Positions 44,192 through 54,073 of a DNA stretch of 64,000 nt are shown here, in pieces. Each line of letters opens with the position of its first letter. Position 1 is the first letter of the stretch. This DNA is from Heyndrickxia vini (GTDB taxonomy: Bacteria > Bacillota > Bacilli > Bacillales > Bacillaceae_C), in the NCBI RefSeq assembly GCF_016772275.1, contig NZ_CP065425.1, positions 3,316,653-3,380,652 on the forward strand, given 5' to 3'. The notes under the pieces are model-generated. The model was not told the origin of the DNA, ran no database searches, and worked only from the letters and a program-made list of their open reading frames with translations. Position numbers and translations under genes: made by a program.

Positions 44192-44517
44192 ATTTTTTCT
44201 CCCCCTTTTAGGATATTAATTTTTGACGATACAAAGTCCCATTTTTCCCAAAACAATTCAAGTTCCTCACGGCCTGCCTCGTTAAGCGTGTAAAACTTTC
44301 GTGGCGGTCCCATATCCGACGGTTTCTTCTCTATGCTTACAAGTTTTTTCTTTTCTAAACGCACGAGGATCGTGTAGACCGTCCCTTCCACTACCTCGGT
44401 AAACCCAAGCTCATTCAGGCGGCGGGTAATTTCGTAGCCATAGGTTTCATGCCGGCTGATAATTTCCAAAACGCAGCCTTCCAGCGAACCCTTCAGCATT
44501 TCAGTTAAATTTTCCAT
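44188..44517 (-). CDS. PadR-family transcriptional repressor
   Basis: The 109-residue regulator has the PadR winged helix-turn-helix at residues 10-75: LEIISRHETYGYEITRRLNELG, then VEGTVYTILVRLEKKKLV and the wing SDMGPPRKFYTLNEAGREEL. I start at ATG 44517 after AGAGGTGG; a GTG at 44529 is inside that site. It probably represses its own cassette by binding near 44550 and again near 43368, and is released by a compound exported by the ABC system. The four-base overlap with the next gene shows one transcript. Confidence 0.9.
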   Translation of the reverse strand: MENLTEMLKGSLEGCVLEIISRHETYGYEITRRLNELGFTEVVEGTVYTILVRLEKKKLVSIEKKPSDMGPPRKFYTLNEAGREELELFWEKWDFVSSKINILKGGEKI

Positions 44518-44549
44518 ATTTATAGCCACCTCTATTTTGTCTGACTTAT

Positions 44550-44569
44550 AATCAGTATTACTTAGTACT
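44550..44569. promoter_or_regulatory. Operator-like site at padR
   Basis: AATCAGTATTACTTAGTACT lies 33 bases before the padR start and is 18 of 20 identical to the site at 43368. Confidence 0.6.
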
Positions 44570-44581
44570 GAAATAAATTTT

Positions 44582-44617
44582 TACGTAATAGCTTTTTGGA
44601 ACTTCAGCTATTACGTA
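44582..44617. other. Perfect inverted repeat upstream of padR
   Basis: TACGTAATAGC (44582-44592) and GCTATTACGTA (44607-44617) pair over 11 bp across a 14-base loop. It sits in a 320-base gap upstream of padR. It may be a terminator or regulator site; the rest of the gap to 44837 holds no gene. Confidence 0.45.
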
Positions 44618-44837
44618 TTACTTATTACAGGTATATCGTAACACACAGTAGTATAGCAGTCAACTGGATTTTTAACTTTTTTTAAAACCAGCTATAGCAC
44701 AGGAATCATGCTAAATTAACAGCTACACATTTGAAGTTGTAATTCTATCCCGACACAAAAATTGCTTGGGCATCTAAGCATCTTCACATCATATTATATT
44801 TGCATTGAAAATTGATAACAGCCCATTCACATGTAAA

Positions 44838-45350
44838 TTATCCTAGCGATTTACCACAGGAATTACAATATAAAGCACCAGCCGTATTTTCTTCTTCGCA
44901 ATGAGGGCAAATCTGCATTAACTTCCCTCCACAATGACTACAAAACTTTGCATGAATTGGATTTTCTTCGTTACATTTGTGACATCTCATTGAATAGGTT
45001 AAGTTTGCTCCATCTTGAATCGCTTTTGAGATTTCCTTTATTCCAGAAGTAGTTTCAGTTGCCAAATAATTGAAGGTATCCTTTACTACTGGAGCATATT
45101 CCCTACTTTCAAACCTTGCAATAGCTCCACCATACCCCACACCAGTTAGTAAGAATCCAATAAAAAGAAAAGGCATCACTACAAAAAATAACCAAAAGAA
45201 TTTTGGTTCTTCAAATCCTTGAAGAGTGAAGATGTCTATAAGTGCAACAATTAAACATATAGCTCCTATAACTAAAAGTGCCGGTCCTAGGATACGAAAG
45301 AATAAACGTGTTTTTTTGTGCTGTTCTGTAATAAACTTTTCTTTTCTCAT
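44838..45350 (-). CDS. Membrane protein with two C-terminal zinc ribbons
   Basis: The 170-residue protein has two transmembrane helices (about residues 16-43 and 50-75), a linker, and two zinc ribbons near the C-terminus: CHKC-(11)-CSHC at about 122-138 and CPHC-(11)-CNSC at about 148-164. The ribbons should face the cytoplasm. Similar proteins are annotated as zinc-ribbon domain membrane proteins and function is unknown. The start follows AAAGGGGATG. It stands alone. Confidence 0.8.
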   Translation of the reverse strand: MRKEKFITEQHKKTRLFFRILGPALLVIGAICLIVALIDIFTLQGFEEPKFFWLFFVVMPFLFIGFLLTGVGYGGAIARFESREYAPVVKDTFNYLATETTSGIKEISKAIQDGANLTYSMRCHKCNEENPIHAKFCSHCGGKLMQICPHCEEENTAGALYCNSCGKSLG

Positions 45351-45491
45351 ATTCTATCATCCCCTTTCGATAATTAGTCTTAAATACGATTCAATTAAAC
45401 AATAGGTTCCTGAATTTTTTTCCTTTATAAATAGGAAAGAACCACCGTAAAGGTTATTGGTAATATTTAACTTTTGGTATACTTCAAATTA

Positions 45492-46061
45492 TTAATTCCC
45501 ATCCAAATGATAGATTAGTTGCACAACACCAGAGGAAAACGTTTTTGTATTAACCGTTTTTAAATTCAACCTTTGTTTTATATCACTAAACAACGGTTTT
45601 CCTTCTCCCAAAATAACAGGGTGAACAGATAATCTCAATTCATCAACAACCCCCAAATTGATAAAAGTTGTAATAAGACTTGATCCGCCATATAGCCAGA
45701 TATCCTTACCAGACTTGTTCTTCAATTTATTTACTTCTTCTAGAATATTATCATTTATGAATATTGCTTTATTATTAGTCCCTTTTTGCATTCTAGAAAA
45801 CACATACTTTTCTTTACTGTGAACTAATTCCCAAATTTCCTTTTCAGTATCAGTTTCTTCATTTTCAGGAGTAAATTGCCCCCATAAATCGTAGCTTTTT
45901 CTTCCATATAAAATTGTATCAATTTGATTTAAGAAATTAATAAATCCCATTTCGGAGTCCATGATGCACCAATCAACTTCCCCATTTTTCCCTTCAATAA
46001 ATCCATCTAAAGTAACTGCTAAATCTAAAATGATTCTTCTTGGACTTACATTACTGGTCAT
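45492..46061 (-). CDS. RibD-like dihydrofolate reductase family protein
   Basis: The 189-residue product matches the reductase half of RibD, with LDLAVTLDGFIEGKNGEVDW at the start, TILYGRKSYDLWGQF near 47-61, and KDIWLYGGSSLITTFINLGVVDELRLSVHPVILGEGKPLF near 120-160 (given here as landmarks IWLYGGSSL and VILGEGKPLF). Stand-alone proteins of this type, such as B. subtilis YyaP and YwjB, are uncharacterised NADPH reductases. The start follows GGAGAAGGAA. It is monocistronic. Confidence 0.85.
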   Translation of the reverse strand: MTSNVSPRRIILDLAVTLDGFIEGKNGEVDWCIMDSEMGFINFLNQIDTILYGRKSYDLWGQFTPENEETDTEKEIWELVHSKEKYVFSRMQKGTNNKAIFINDNILEEVNKLKNKSGKDIWLYGGSSLITTFINLGVVDELRLSVHPVILGEGKPLFSDIKQRLNLKTVNTKTFSSGVVQLIYHLDGN

Positions 46062-46101
46062 GATTCCTTCTCCTCACAAATTAATCTTATATATTTCATC
46101 G

Positions 46102-46245
46102 TTACCATATACATAAAGAAACTATCCCCCGCATAAACACAGATCCAATGATAAGTTTATCTTTTTCATCAGTTAGTCGCCATTTTACCTTAGGAGATAA
46201 CTTCGTTTTTTTTCGATTGCGTATCATTGTATGCATGATTTTCAT
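46102..46245 (-). CDS. Small basic hypothetical protein
   Basis: A 47-residue frame starts at ATG 46245, eight bases after AGAGGTAGG, and only four bases after the stop of the membrane protein gene. It is rich in Lys, Arg and Met at the N-terminus. The good ribosome binding site and tight spacing support a real gene, but no family is recognised. Confidence 0.4.
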   Translation of the reverse strand: MKIMHTMIRNRKKTKLSPKVKWRLTDEKDKLIIGSVFMRGIVSLCIW

Positions 46246-46249
46246 TGTC

Positions 46250-46570
46250 CTACCTCTGTGTTTTGTCACGGTATACAAATAGAGTAATTGCATTTAATAG
46301 GATCGTAACGGTTACAAGAACTGCCGAAGCAAATGCCACAGCACCTATTGTGTCCATAAGAGCAGATATATCCTCAATTTTTACTAAATGATAACTGTAG
46401 AAAACCTGAAAACATATCGAGATAGCACAAGCACTGATACTTATAATGGAAAGAACAACCCATTTTTTGTACTCCTGCTTTTTTTCTCGTAGGAGATTGA
46501 CAATAGGAAGTATCCAAGCAATTAGTCCAAGCACGAGGCTACCAACATTAAGTGAAGTGAAATCGAACAT
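46250..46570 (-). CDS. Small four-helix membrane protein
   Basis: The 106-residue product has hydrophobic helices at about 8-26, 36-60 and 72-98, plus a short polar segment between them. It starts after AAGGGGGAAT. No domain is recognised; similar proteins are annotated only as membrane proteins in Bacillus. It may be co-transcribed with the 47-residue frame downstream. Confidence 0.65.
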   Translation of the reverse strand: MFDFTSLNVGSLVLGLIAWILPIVNLLREKKQEYKKWVVLSIISISACAISICFQVFYSYHLVKIEDISALMDTIGAVAFASAVLVTVTILLNAITLFVYRDKTQR

Positions 46571-46690
46571 ACATCATTCCCCCTTGTTTAAAACCTAAAC
46601 GAAAACAAATTTAATTCCCTTTATCCATTTTCCGAATTGTACCATAAATCTCCAAGAATTTATGTATTTATCCAAAAAATGATTATAAAC

Positions 46691-46725
46691 AAAAAACCTA
46701 CAAACGAGATATTATGTAGGTTTTA
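46691..46725 (-). terminator. Terminator of the L,D-transpeptidase gene
   Basis: On the minus strand AAAACCTACA and TGTAGGTTTT pair and more T follow. It lies directly after the stop at 46731. Confidence 0.75.
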
Positions 46726-46730
46726 CTTGA

Positions 46731-47621
46731 TTAATATTTGTTTAGTTCCTTAATAGGTGTTTGAATGATAACTGGTTTCTTTTTAGGATCCAACCATTTT
46801 AAGATCCTCACAACATTGGTTTGCGATGTATCAGTACAACCAAGAGTGTAACCACTTCCTACATGGAAGAAGATTGCACTTCCTTTATATGGAGTCCGTT
46901 TTGTATTGTAATTAATTACAAAACCGTAGTTATATGCTGAAATATTCATATTCTCAGCACTTTTCCACTGGCTTTTGGTTTTCTTGCGAGATTGCCAAGT
47001 GTTGTAAAGTTTAGATTTTGAATCATCCACCCAAACATCATCGGATGTAATTTTTCGGTAAGGTAATTTAGTGCCTGGATTACCGTATCGTCCAAAAGCT
47101 GTCCCGATTGTATACTTTCCAGTTGGAGACTTTTTACCGCCTTCACTCATCTTTGAGGCAGGAGTGAATCCATATTTACCAATATGACCTTTAGTTGTTA
47201 AAACAGGAATCCATTGTCCTTTAGAATTTTTCTCAAATGTCCTTATTACCGCGGTGGAAGTATTGTAACCGTTAGAAGTGACAAGAATTAATTGCTTATT
47301 ACTTCCCACTGTTTTTAACCCTGCCGCCAAATTCTTAGGAGTTGCTGGTTTCTTCGTGGTTAGGTATTTATTTGATGCCCAACCGATTTTACTCCCAATG
47401 GTTACCTTGTCCCAAGAACCTTTGGTTTGGGTTACTTTCACCGATTGATTCTTCTTAATCGTTGTCACCACTTTGTACTTCGTACCTGCACCAGTTCGGA
47501 CATTTAATGCACTAGCTGTAACATATTTTGTTTTGCTAGTTGCCGCATGAGCCGGTTTAGTCATATGAAATCCAGCAAATACTACGGAAAATATAACTAA
47601 GACTGCAACTATCTTTTTCAT
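46731..47621 (-). CDS. Secreted SH3 / L,D-transpeptidase-type (YkuD) protein
   Basis: The 296-residue exported protein has a signal peptide ending at AHAA (residues 1-27), an SH3b module at about 33-90 (ALNVRTGAGTKYKVV) and a YkuD-type domain at about 105-292. The likely catalytic cysteine is in GYTLGCTDTSQTN near residue 274, preceded by the histidine in AIFFHVGSG. The conserved HGC of classical YkuD reads LGC here, as in a divergent branch of the family. It probably cross-links or edits peptidoglycan. The start follows AGGGAGGG. Confidence 0.8.
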   Translation of the reverse strand: MKKIVAVLVIFSVVFAGFHMTKPAHAATSKTKYVTASALNVRTGAGTKYKVVTTIKKNQSVKVTQTKGSWDKVTIGSKIGWASNKYLTTKKPATPKNLAAGLKTVGSNKQLILVTSNGYNTSTAVIRTFEKNSKGQWIPVLTTKGHIGKYGFTPASKMSEGGKKSPTGKYTIGTAFGRYGNPGTKLPYRKITSDDVWVDDSKSKLYNTWQSRKKTKSQWKSAENMNISAYNYGFVINYNTKRTPYKGSAIFFHVGSGYTLGCTDTSQTNVVRILKWLDPKKKPVIIQTPIKELNKY

Positions 47622-48359
47622 CTTTTCTTCCCTCCCTTAATAGTAGTGAAATTAACCTTTATTATTGTTTTAAAACCTGAAGTTTCCTGCAAGGGAAGTA
47701 AGTACAAGAGTAATTTTACCATTATCAATTTATAAAATCATTTCCTCACCTTTACAGTTTGAGGGTTTTTGATTAAATGATTATTACCTCCTAATGAATC
47801 GGATTACCAGACAAAGTTATTTGATTTTGGTTGTTATAATGAATGTTGATTTCCCTGTGTTTGAGAAATAAACGGATGAATTCCGTTTAACTCGGGAAAT
47901 ATCTATATTTCCCTAAAAATAAAGGAAGTTTTTCAGATTATATGATTCGAATCCTTGGATTCTGTCTTATTTAGCGAGGTTAATCGAAATACCTCCGCTT
48001 ATTTCCGCTTTTTTAGCCTACCGTACATACATTAGCCGGAAATTATCCGCTTATGATTTCTCATACCTACTTCAGCTTTCCTTCAAATATCGTAAGTATA
48101 TTCAAATTACGTTTATATCTTATTTCCTTTTAAAAATTAAACGCATAATATCAGCATTTTAGTGTTTGACTTTAGGGTTTTGCATTGGTTTTAAGAAATA
48201 CAAAAAGCACGGCTAATTCTTTTGCAATGAATTACCATGCTTTTTCGTATGTTATTAAACTTGTTTTTTCATCAAAAGTGAACCCGCTATATTCGCCGGA
48301 GAGGTTCTAACAACAGAACCGTCCCTGCGCTATCTTCAATTCTTAATTTCCTTATATAA
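47622..48359. repeat. Long intergenic region with dispersed element copy 2
   Basis: About 740 bases hold no convincing gene. AATAAACGGATGAA (47867), TCCGCTTATTTCCGCTT (47994) and TCCGCTTAT (48046) match the element at 41372-41650. The segment 48202-48247 is an inverted repeat AAAAAGCACGG/CCATGCTTTTT, probably the terminator 3' of the nucleoside transporter. CAGAACCGTCCC (48315-48326), another word common in Bacillus spacers, is also present. Confidence 0.5.
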
Positions 48360-49541
48360 TTAAAATATGAGACTGACAATTATTGAGGAGAGAACGCTTA
48401 CAAGAGTAGCGCCATATAACAATTTTAACCCGAAACGGGCAACGACATTCCCTTGTTTTTCATTCAAGCCTTTCACCGCTCCAACGATTGTACCGATCGA
48501 TCCAAAGTTTGCAAATGAGATTAGAAATACTGAAACAATGGCGGTTGTACGCTCACTCATACTGTTTTGTATTTTAACAAAATCAAGCATTGCAACAAAT
48601 TCATTCGAAACAAGTTTGGTTGCCATGATGCCACCTGCTTTAACAGCTTCATGCCATGGAACACCCATTAGAAAAGCAATTGGCGCAAACACATAGCCTA
48701 AAACTCCTTGGAACGAGATGCCGAATATTCCATTGAAAATTCCGTTAATTAAAGCAATTAACCCAACAAAACCAACTAACATTACTCCAACTACTATGGC
48801 TACTTTAAAGCCGTCCATAATATATTCGCCAAGCATTTCAAAAAATGTTTGTTTTTCTTGTTCCTTCACTTCAACTATATCTTCTTCCGGTTTCACTTCA
48901 TATGGATTAATGATAGATGCAATGATAAAACCGCCAAATAAGTTTAATACTAGCGCAGCTACTACATACCTAGGTTCCAACATGGTCATATAGGAGCCAA
49001 CAATTGACATTGATACGGTCGACATCGCAGACGCACATAATGTGTATAAGCGATTTTTAGATAATAATCCAAGTTGGTTTTTAACAGAAATAAATACTTC
49101 ATTTTGTCCGACAATTGCTGCTGCAACCGCGTTATAAGATTCTAATTTACCCATACCATTTACTTTACTTAGCACTAAACCAATATACTTAATTATAAAC
49201 GGCAATATTTTGAAATGTTGTAAAATCCCTATAATTGCAGACATAAATACAATTGGCATCAATACATAAAGGAAAAATGTATGAGCACCTTTATTTGCCA
49301 TTCCACCAAAAACAAAATCGGTACCCTCATTGGCATAGCCAAGTAATTTTGCAAAACTATCGGCAAAGCCTTTAACTAAAAATTCACCTACACCCGTTTT
49401 TAATAGAATTAACCCTAAAACAATTTGAATAACAATCATTACTATGATTGGACGATATTTAACCTTATTCTTATTATTACTTGCTAGCCACGCCAGTAAG
49501 AGAACAATAATTAGACCAATAACAGAAATTAAATAATGCAT
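48360..49541 (-). CDS. nupC: Concentrative nucleoside transporter (NupC type)
   Basis: The 393-residue membrane protein has eight or more helices and family signatures [30 protein letters not shown] (N-terminal gate), [25 protein letters not shown] near 133-157 and [28 protein letters not shown] near 300-328 (cited as landmarks [13 protein letters not shown] and [10 protein letters not shown]). It imports nucleosides with a proton or sodium. The start follows GGAGGAAT. It lies 71 bases downstream of deoD on the same strand, so the two form a nucleoside salvage unit. Confidence 0.92.
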   Translation of the reverse strand: MHYLISVIGLIIVLLLAWLASNNKNKVKYRPIIVMIVIQIVLGLILLKTGVGEFLVKGFADSFAKLLGYANEGTDFVFGGMANKGAHTFFLYVLMPIVFMSAIIGILQHFKILPFIIKYIGLVLSKVNGMGKLESYNAVAAAIVGQNEVFISVKNQLGLLSKNRLYTLCASAMSTVSMSIVGSYMTMLEPRYVVAALVLNLFGGFIIASIINPYEVKPEEDIVEVKEQEKQTFFEMLGEYIMDGFKVAIVVGVMLVGFVGLIALINGIFNGIFGISFQGVLGYVFAPIAFLMGVPWHEAVKAGGIMATKLVSNEFVAMLDFVKIQNSMSERTTAIVSVFLISFANFGSIGTIVGAVKGLNEKQGNVVARFGLKLLYGATLVSVLSSIIVSLIF

Positions 49542-49612
49542 TTTTTTATTCCTCCAAATATCGGTTAAAAAGCTTGTTCCATTTTTCGATATCTTTCTAT
49601 TAAAATCATAAA

Positions 49613-50320
49613 TTAGTTATCAATGATTGTATTAAGAGCTATTTCTACCATTTCGTTAAAAGATTGTTCACTATCCTTATGAGATGAGCGTTCATTTGTT
49701 AATAATTGACTGCCCACTGTCAAAATAGATAGTGCTTTCACACCATATTTAGCAGCTAAAGTATAAAGTGCTGTGCTTTCCATTTCGACCGCTAATACAC
49801 CGAAATCCATAAATTTGTGGAGTCGATCTAATGTTTCACGGTAGAATTCATCAGAATTATAAATGTTCCCAACAAAGACGTTCACGTTTTTATTTTGTGC
49901 TTGCTGATATGCTTTCATTAACAATGAATAATCCGAAGTCGGTGCATAATTACACCCGTGGAAAATTTTCTCCGTCATATTGCTATCTGAAGAAACTGCT
50001 TGGGCTAATACAATATCACGAATATTAAGTTCCTTTTGCATAGCACCACATGTACCAATTCGAATCAACTTTTTAACACCATAATCGTTTATCAATTCTG
50101 TTGCATATATACTCATCGAAGGATTTCCCATCCCTGTCCCTTGAACCGAAATCGGAACACCTCTGTATAATCCGGTGTAACCATACATCCCTCTTACTTC
50201 GTTATAACAATAGGCTTTATCTAAAAACTTTTCTGCTACAAATTTTGCGCGCATTGGATCTCCAGGGAGTAAAACGCGTTCAGCTATCTCTCCTTCTTTT
50301 GCTTCCAAATGTACACTCAT
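49613..50320 (-). CDS. deoD: Purine nucleoside phosphorylase (DeoD type)
   Basis: The 235-residue hexameric-type enzyme cleaves purine (deoxy)nucleosides with phosphate to the base and (deoxy)ribose 1-phosphate. Landmarks are the phosphate-binding GDPMRAKF near 20-27, RIGTCGAMQ near 85-93, [13 protein letters not shown] near 180-192, and the base-binding aspartate in [10 protein letters not shown] near 202-211. I start at ATG 50320 preceded by AAAGGAGG; the longer frame is unsupported. It precedes the nucleoside transporter. Upstream is a Mga-like regulator gene. Confidence 0.95.
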   Translation of the reverse strand: MSVHLEAKEGEIAERVLLPGDPMRAKFVAEKFLDKAYCYNEVRGMYGYTGLYRGVPISVQGTGMGNPSMSIYATELINDYGVKKLIRIGTCGAMQKELNIRDIVLAQAVSSDSNMTEKIFHGCNYAPTSDYSLLMKAYQQAQNKNVNVFVGNIYNSDEFYRETLDRLHKFMDFGVLAVEMESTALYTLAAKYGVKALSILTVGSQLLTNERSSHKDSEQSFNEMVEIALNTIIDN

Positions 50321-50509
50321 GTTTTTTCCTCCTTTTAGCTTTATTTTAAAAGTGATACTCATAGGGAAATCGCTTACATTTCCGACTAATTTTCCTATAA
50401 GAAAATTGATGAGTTAAACTACATTTAAAATCTACTAAAAGCATAAGTTTTTTTACAATAACAAACTAGACCAAAAACTTACGGAAGGAACAGAAAATAA
50501 TTGACCAAA

Positions 50510-51946
50510 CTATAAAAGCAATTCTTTACGAATATTATCAAAATCTCTTTTAGTTGGTATTGTAGAAATAATCACAACGGGTACTGTTTTTAACGTTACG
50601 GGGATATTACTTATAACGAAATCAATATTATGTTGCTGTACAATTTCATCAGTGAGCCCTTTCATTATTGAAGTATTAATGGTCAATTCATCCCCAATTT
50701 CTTTTTTTATCAGTTTCGCTACGTAATGTTGAATTGAAAATTCCTCCCCGATAACAAGAAAAGCTTTTTTACTTTTATAATGTAAGCTTGAACTAACTAG
50801 CAGCGTTAATTTTGTTAAATGAAAGTCATTATACGTTACAACAGGGTATGCAGTATTCCACTCTTGCAAGCAAATTTGCACTTCTTGATAATTTTGCTGA
50901 CATTCTTTTTGAACATACGTATTTAAATTATTATTTGAATTCAACATCAATTCAGGAATTGCATTATCAATTAAAAGCTTGTCAAAAAACTCATCTATTT
51001 CCCAAAGAAAACGTTCATTCATATTAAGATTGGGATACACCTTTAACAATAACGATAAAAACCGATCAACCATTTGATGTTCCAGTTTATTTTTGCTTCG
51101 CTCAGCTTCCTTCACTTTCACCATTATCGAATGATCGTAATAATTATATTGGCTAGTACTAAATAGTGATTGCATAAAGAATATTTCACTTTGCGACAAT
51201 TCAATTGCAAACATTTGCTGAAGCATTTTTGCTAAATTTGTCATCGGAAAATAAAACATTCCTTGCTTCCAAGGATAATTTCTTTCAGAAATTGTTACAG
51301 ATTCACCTTTATTTACTCTTTCTAAAACAATAGCAACTAAAAAAGACAATCTTCTCTTGGAGTTGATAAAATAAACAATATTTTTTTCTTCCTCAATATT
51401 TGATATTAATTGATTTATAACGTCAAAATTAACTTTAGTAAAAGGCCATCCTGCAAACTCATAGGCATCACCATACAATTTCCAATAAAAATATCGGATA
51501 TTAATTTCATTTCCTTTCATTGAAGGTGAAGAATAAGTGATGCGCAGATTATAAGGTTTAAGTACATGATTATTTAATTGCACAATAAGCTTTTTTAAAG
51601 AGGAGGAACTCATGAACATTTCTTCAGCTAGTTCCTCAAGTGTGAATCGACCACCATCAGTAAATAACAAATCCATTAATCGAAAAAAAGTGGTTTGTTT
51701 AAACATAGTAGAAATCACTTCACTAACAGTTTTGTTTCTTCTATCACGTTGGAGAAAGACCCCCTTTCCCCTGGAAACTTCAATTTTTATACCAGATGGT
51801 AGTTGCTTGCTTATCCCTTCAGATATCTTGCTTATTGTTTTATCAGAAACACCTAATTTTTTCTCGATTTCGGCTAAAGTAAACCATCTTTGCTCAGTAT
51901 CGAGCAATGTTAAAAATTCTCTCGCTATTAAAAAATCCTTATCCAT
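50510..51946 (-). CDS. Mga/AtxA-type helix-turn-helix regulator
   Basis: The 478-residue regulator has two N-terminal winged helix-turn-helix units: about residues 8-60 (WFTLAEIEKKLGVSDKTISKI) and about 80-140 (FTLEELAEEMFMSSSSLKKLI), then a long helical PRD-like region and a C-terminal EIIB-like segment. This order is that of Mga and AtxA, global regulators in streptococci and Bacillus. Phosphorylation of PRD histidines by the PTS is known for the group, but no clear histidine-rich PRD motif is seen. It is directly upstream of deoD-nupC on the same strand, 190 bases apart, and may control them. Confidence 0.82.
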   Translation of the reverse strand: MDKDFLIAREFLTLLDTEQRWFTLAEIEKKLGVSDKTISKISEGISKQLPSGIKIEVSRGKGVFLQRDRRNKTVSEVISTMFKQTTFFRLMDLLFTDGGRFTLEELAEEMFMSSSSLKKLIVQLNNHVLKPYNLRITYSSPSMKGNEINIRYFYWKLYGDAYEFAGWPFTKVNFDVINQLISNIEEEKNIVYFINSKRRLSFLVAIVLERVNKGESVTISERNYPWKQGMFYFPMTNLAKMLQQMFAIELSQSEIFFMQSLFSTSQYNYYDHSIMVKVKEAERSKNKLEHQMVDRFLSLLLKVYPNLNMNERFLWEIDEFFDKLLIDNAIPELMLNSNNNLNTYVQKECQQNYQEVQICLQEWNTAYPVVTYNDFHLTKLTLLVSSSLHYKSKKAFLVIGEEFSIQHYVAKLIKKEIGDELTINTSIMKGLTDEIVQQHNIDFVISNIPVTLKTVPVVIISTIPTKRDFDNIRKELLL

Positions 51947-52146
51947 TTTTTCACCTTTTTTCTAGCTAATTTATATCCGTAAAAAAACTCATTATATAAG
52001 TATAAATGATAATGAATACAGAATCATAATTTCCCATTAAAGAATTAATTATTGACCCTTTTGAAAAAGCTAGGTGTGATAATTAGTAAACTATATTATA
52101 ATTATTAAGATAATTAAAACAATTCAAAGGGGAGGATGAGTTATCT

Positions 52147-53844
52147 ATGACACAAGTGATAGGTCATAATTATTATAAAGAATTAATTGATTTACAAGAT
52201 GTAGAAGGGGTGGAAGCTCAAATTCGAAATTTACTTGAGATTCCGATTGAATCCATTTCTGACCTGGAAAAGTGGTTAAAAAGTGAAAAGGATTTAATGA
52301 ATAAAATCACGGAGGCGATGACAGGTCACCAAGTCGACTTCTACCGGAATACAGAGGATGCAGAAATCAAGTCGACTTATCTTCACGATCAACAAGTCAT
52401 TCAACCACTTTTAATGAAATATGAAGCAAAACTGAATGAGAAATTTTGTGGGTCTCCTTATCTACAACAATTAGATGAAAAACGGTACGGCCTAATGCGA
52501 CGTGTTCGCGAATCCAAAGTTAAACTATTCAGAGAAGAAAACATTCCATTAATGGTAAAAGAGCAAGAGCTCTGTACGAAATATAGTGAAATTATGGGTG
52601 GGTTAACAGTTGAATGGGACGGGGAGGAAAAGCCTTTTCCGTTTATCCAATCCCAACTTGATCATTTAGACAGAGCAGTTAGAGAAAAAGCTTATAACAA
52701 GATGGGTTCTGCCTTTCTTAAAATTAAACCCGATATGGACGCCATCATGGACGAACTCATTCAACTGCGCCATCAAATCGCTGTAAATGCAGGCTTTGAA
52801 AATTATCGCGATTATATGTTTGTGGTCAAAAATCGTGAGTATAGTGTTCAAGATTGCTATGACTTTCATGAAAATGTAGAGAAACATATTATTCCTGCTT
52901 GGAATCGACTCGCGGAAGTTTTTAAATCCAAGCTTGGTGTCGATACTTATCGCCCTTGGGATAACACCGCTAAATTGATGAAAAACCCACCATACGCAGA
53001 GGTGTCTACTCTTATGGATGGTGTTTCTGAGATGTTAGGGAATACTGACCCATATTTTGCAGAACGTTTCGACTACATGAGAGAACATGGGTTACTAGAT
53101 CTTGGGGATCGGAAAGGAAAAAGCCCCGGTGGTTTTTGTACCCCATTACCTGTCTCGGGGGATACCTTTGTTTTTGCGAATTTTAGTCCCTCCTTTTTCT
53201 CTTTAATCGCATTAATTCATGAAATGGGCCATGCGGTAAATGGATACCTCGAGTATGCAGAACACGGTCCTATTGAGGACTATAAGCACAGAATGGAAAT
53301 TGCTGAACTGTATTCTCATGGGATGGAATTGCTTTTATTAGATAAGCTGGATCAATTTTATCCTGAAGAAGAAGATTTTAAGAGCGCACAGCGTGAAGAG
53401 CTGAGACGGGCGTTTACCATGTTATTCGGTCCATTGTCAGGGGACCTTTTCCAGCATTGGATGTATACGAATCCTACACACACTGCCAAAGAGCGTGATG
53501 AAAAATTCTTTGAAATCTCAAAACGTTACGGATTAAACCCTATCGATACTTCTGGGCTTGAGGAGGGAATTGGGATGAGTTGGGTAGGCACCCTTCATTA
53601 TTTCGAAGTTCCTTTCTATAATATTGAATACTCCATTTCGATGCTTGGTGCTCTACAATTACTTGAGAATTATCGAAATAACCCAGAGCAAGCTATCGAA
53701 TCCTTTAAAAAAGGCGCAAGTGCGGACTACAATCAATCCATCGCAGCTATTTATAAAGAAACTGGGGTAAGTTTTGATTTTTCAGAGCCGGCTGTAAAGC
53801 GAATGGGTGAATTTCTGGAAAAAGTCATTCAAGAGATTCATTAA
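52147..53844 (+). CDS. pepF: M3-family oligoendopeptidase F type metallopeptidase
   Basis: The 565-residue zinc peptidase has the M3 active site HEMGH at residues 358-362 in LIHEMGHAVNGYLEYAEHG, with the third ligand glutamate in EIAELYSHGMELL near 387. Oligopeptide substrate binding uses GISW-like and NIEYSISMLGA segments near 480-510. It hydrolyses short peptides inside the cell. The gene starts after GGGGAGGATG and is followed by a terminator. It is a single-gene unit. Confidence 0.93.
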   Translation: MTQVIGHNYYKELIDLQDVEGVEAQIRNLLEIPIESISDLEKWLKSEKDLMNKITEAMTGHQVDFYRNTEDAEIKSTYLHDQQVIQPLLMKYEAKLNEKFCGSPYLQQLDEKRYGLMRRVRESKVKLFREENIPLMVKEQELCTKYSEIMGGLTVEWDGEEKPFPFIQSQLDHLDRAVREKAYNKMGSAFLKIKPDMDAIMDELIQLRHQIAVNAGFENYRDYMFVVKNREYSVQDCYDFHENVEKHIIPAWNRLAEVFKSKLGVDTYRPWDNTAKLMKNPPYAEVSTLMDGVSEMLGNTDPYFAERFDYMREHGLLDLGDRKGKSPGGFCTPLPVSGDTFVFANFSPSFFSLIALIHEMGHAVNGYLEYAEHGPIEDYKHRMEIAELYSHGMELLLLDKLDQFYPEEEDFKSAQREELRRAFTMLFGPLSGDLFQHWMYTNPTHTAKERDEKFFEISKRYGLNPIDTSGLEEGIGMSWVGTLHYFEVPFYNIEYSISMLGALQLLENYRNNPEQAIESFKKGASADYNQSIAAIYKETGVSFDFSEPAVKRMGEFLEKVIQEIH

Positions 53845-53897
53845 TAAAGTGTGAGCACTGGAATGGTTCTTAGTAGAGGACAATCGGAAGTTGCGTG

Positions 53898-53939
53898 CAA
53901 AAAGGTACAGCTAGTGAGATTTTCTAGTTGTACCTTTTG
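53898..53939 (+). terminator. Terminator after pepF
   Basis: AAAGGTACAGCTAG and CTAGTTGTACCTTT form a stem of 14 positions around a 10-base loop and T follow. It is about 55 bases past the stop codon. Confidence 0.7.
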
Positions 53940-54073
53940 CTTTACAGTCAAAAGATCTGTCCACAATATTTGGGATTGCTCGAGAAGTATGAAGCCGCGG
54001 TCCCAGCTAACTCTTTGTGTAAATTCTGCTAGTATTTTTTCTGTTCAGTAAAAATTTAGTCCACCCTTCTTTT

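Noticed and set aside
48367..48993. Plus-strand open frames opposite the nucleoside transporter
   Set aside because: They are antisense to a clear membrane protein gene and have proline/isoleucine-rich composition typical of shadow frames.
53851..54051. 66-codon frame after pepF
   Set aside because: It includes the pepF terminator hairpin, has a cysteine/serine-rich composition and no homology that I recognise.
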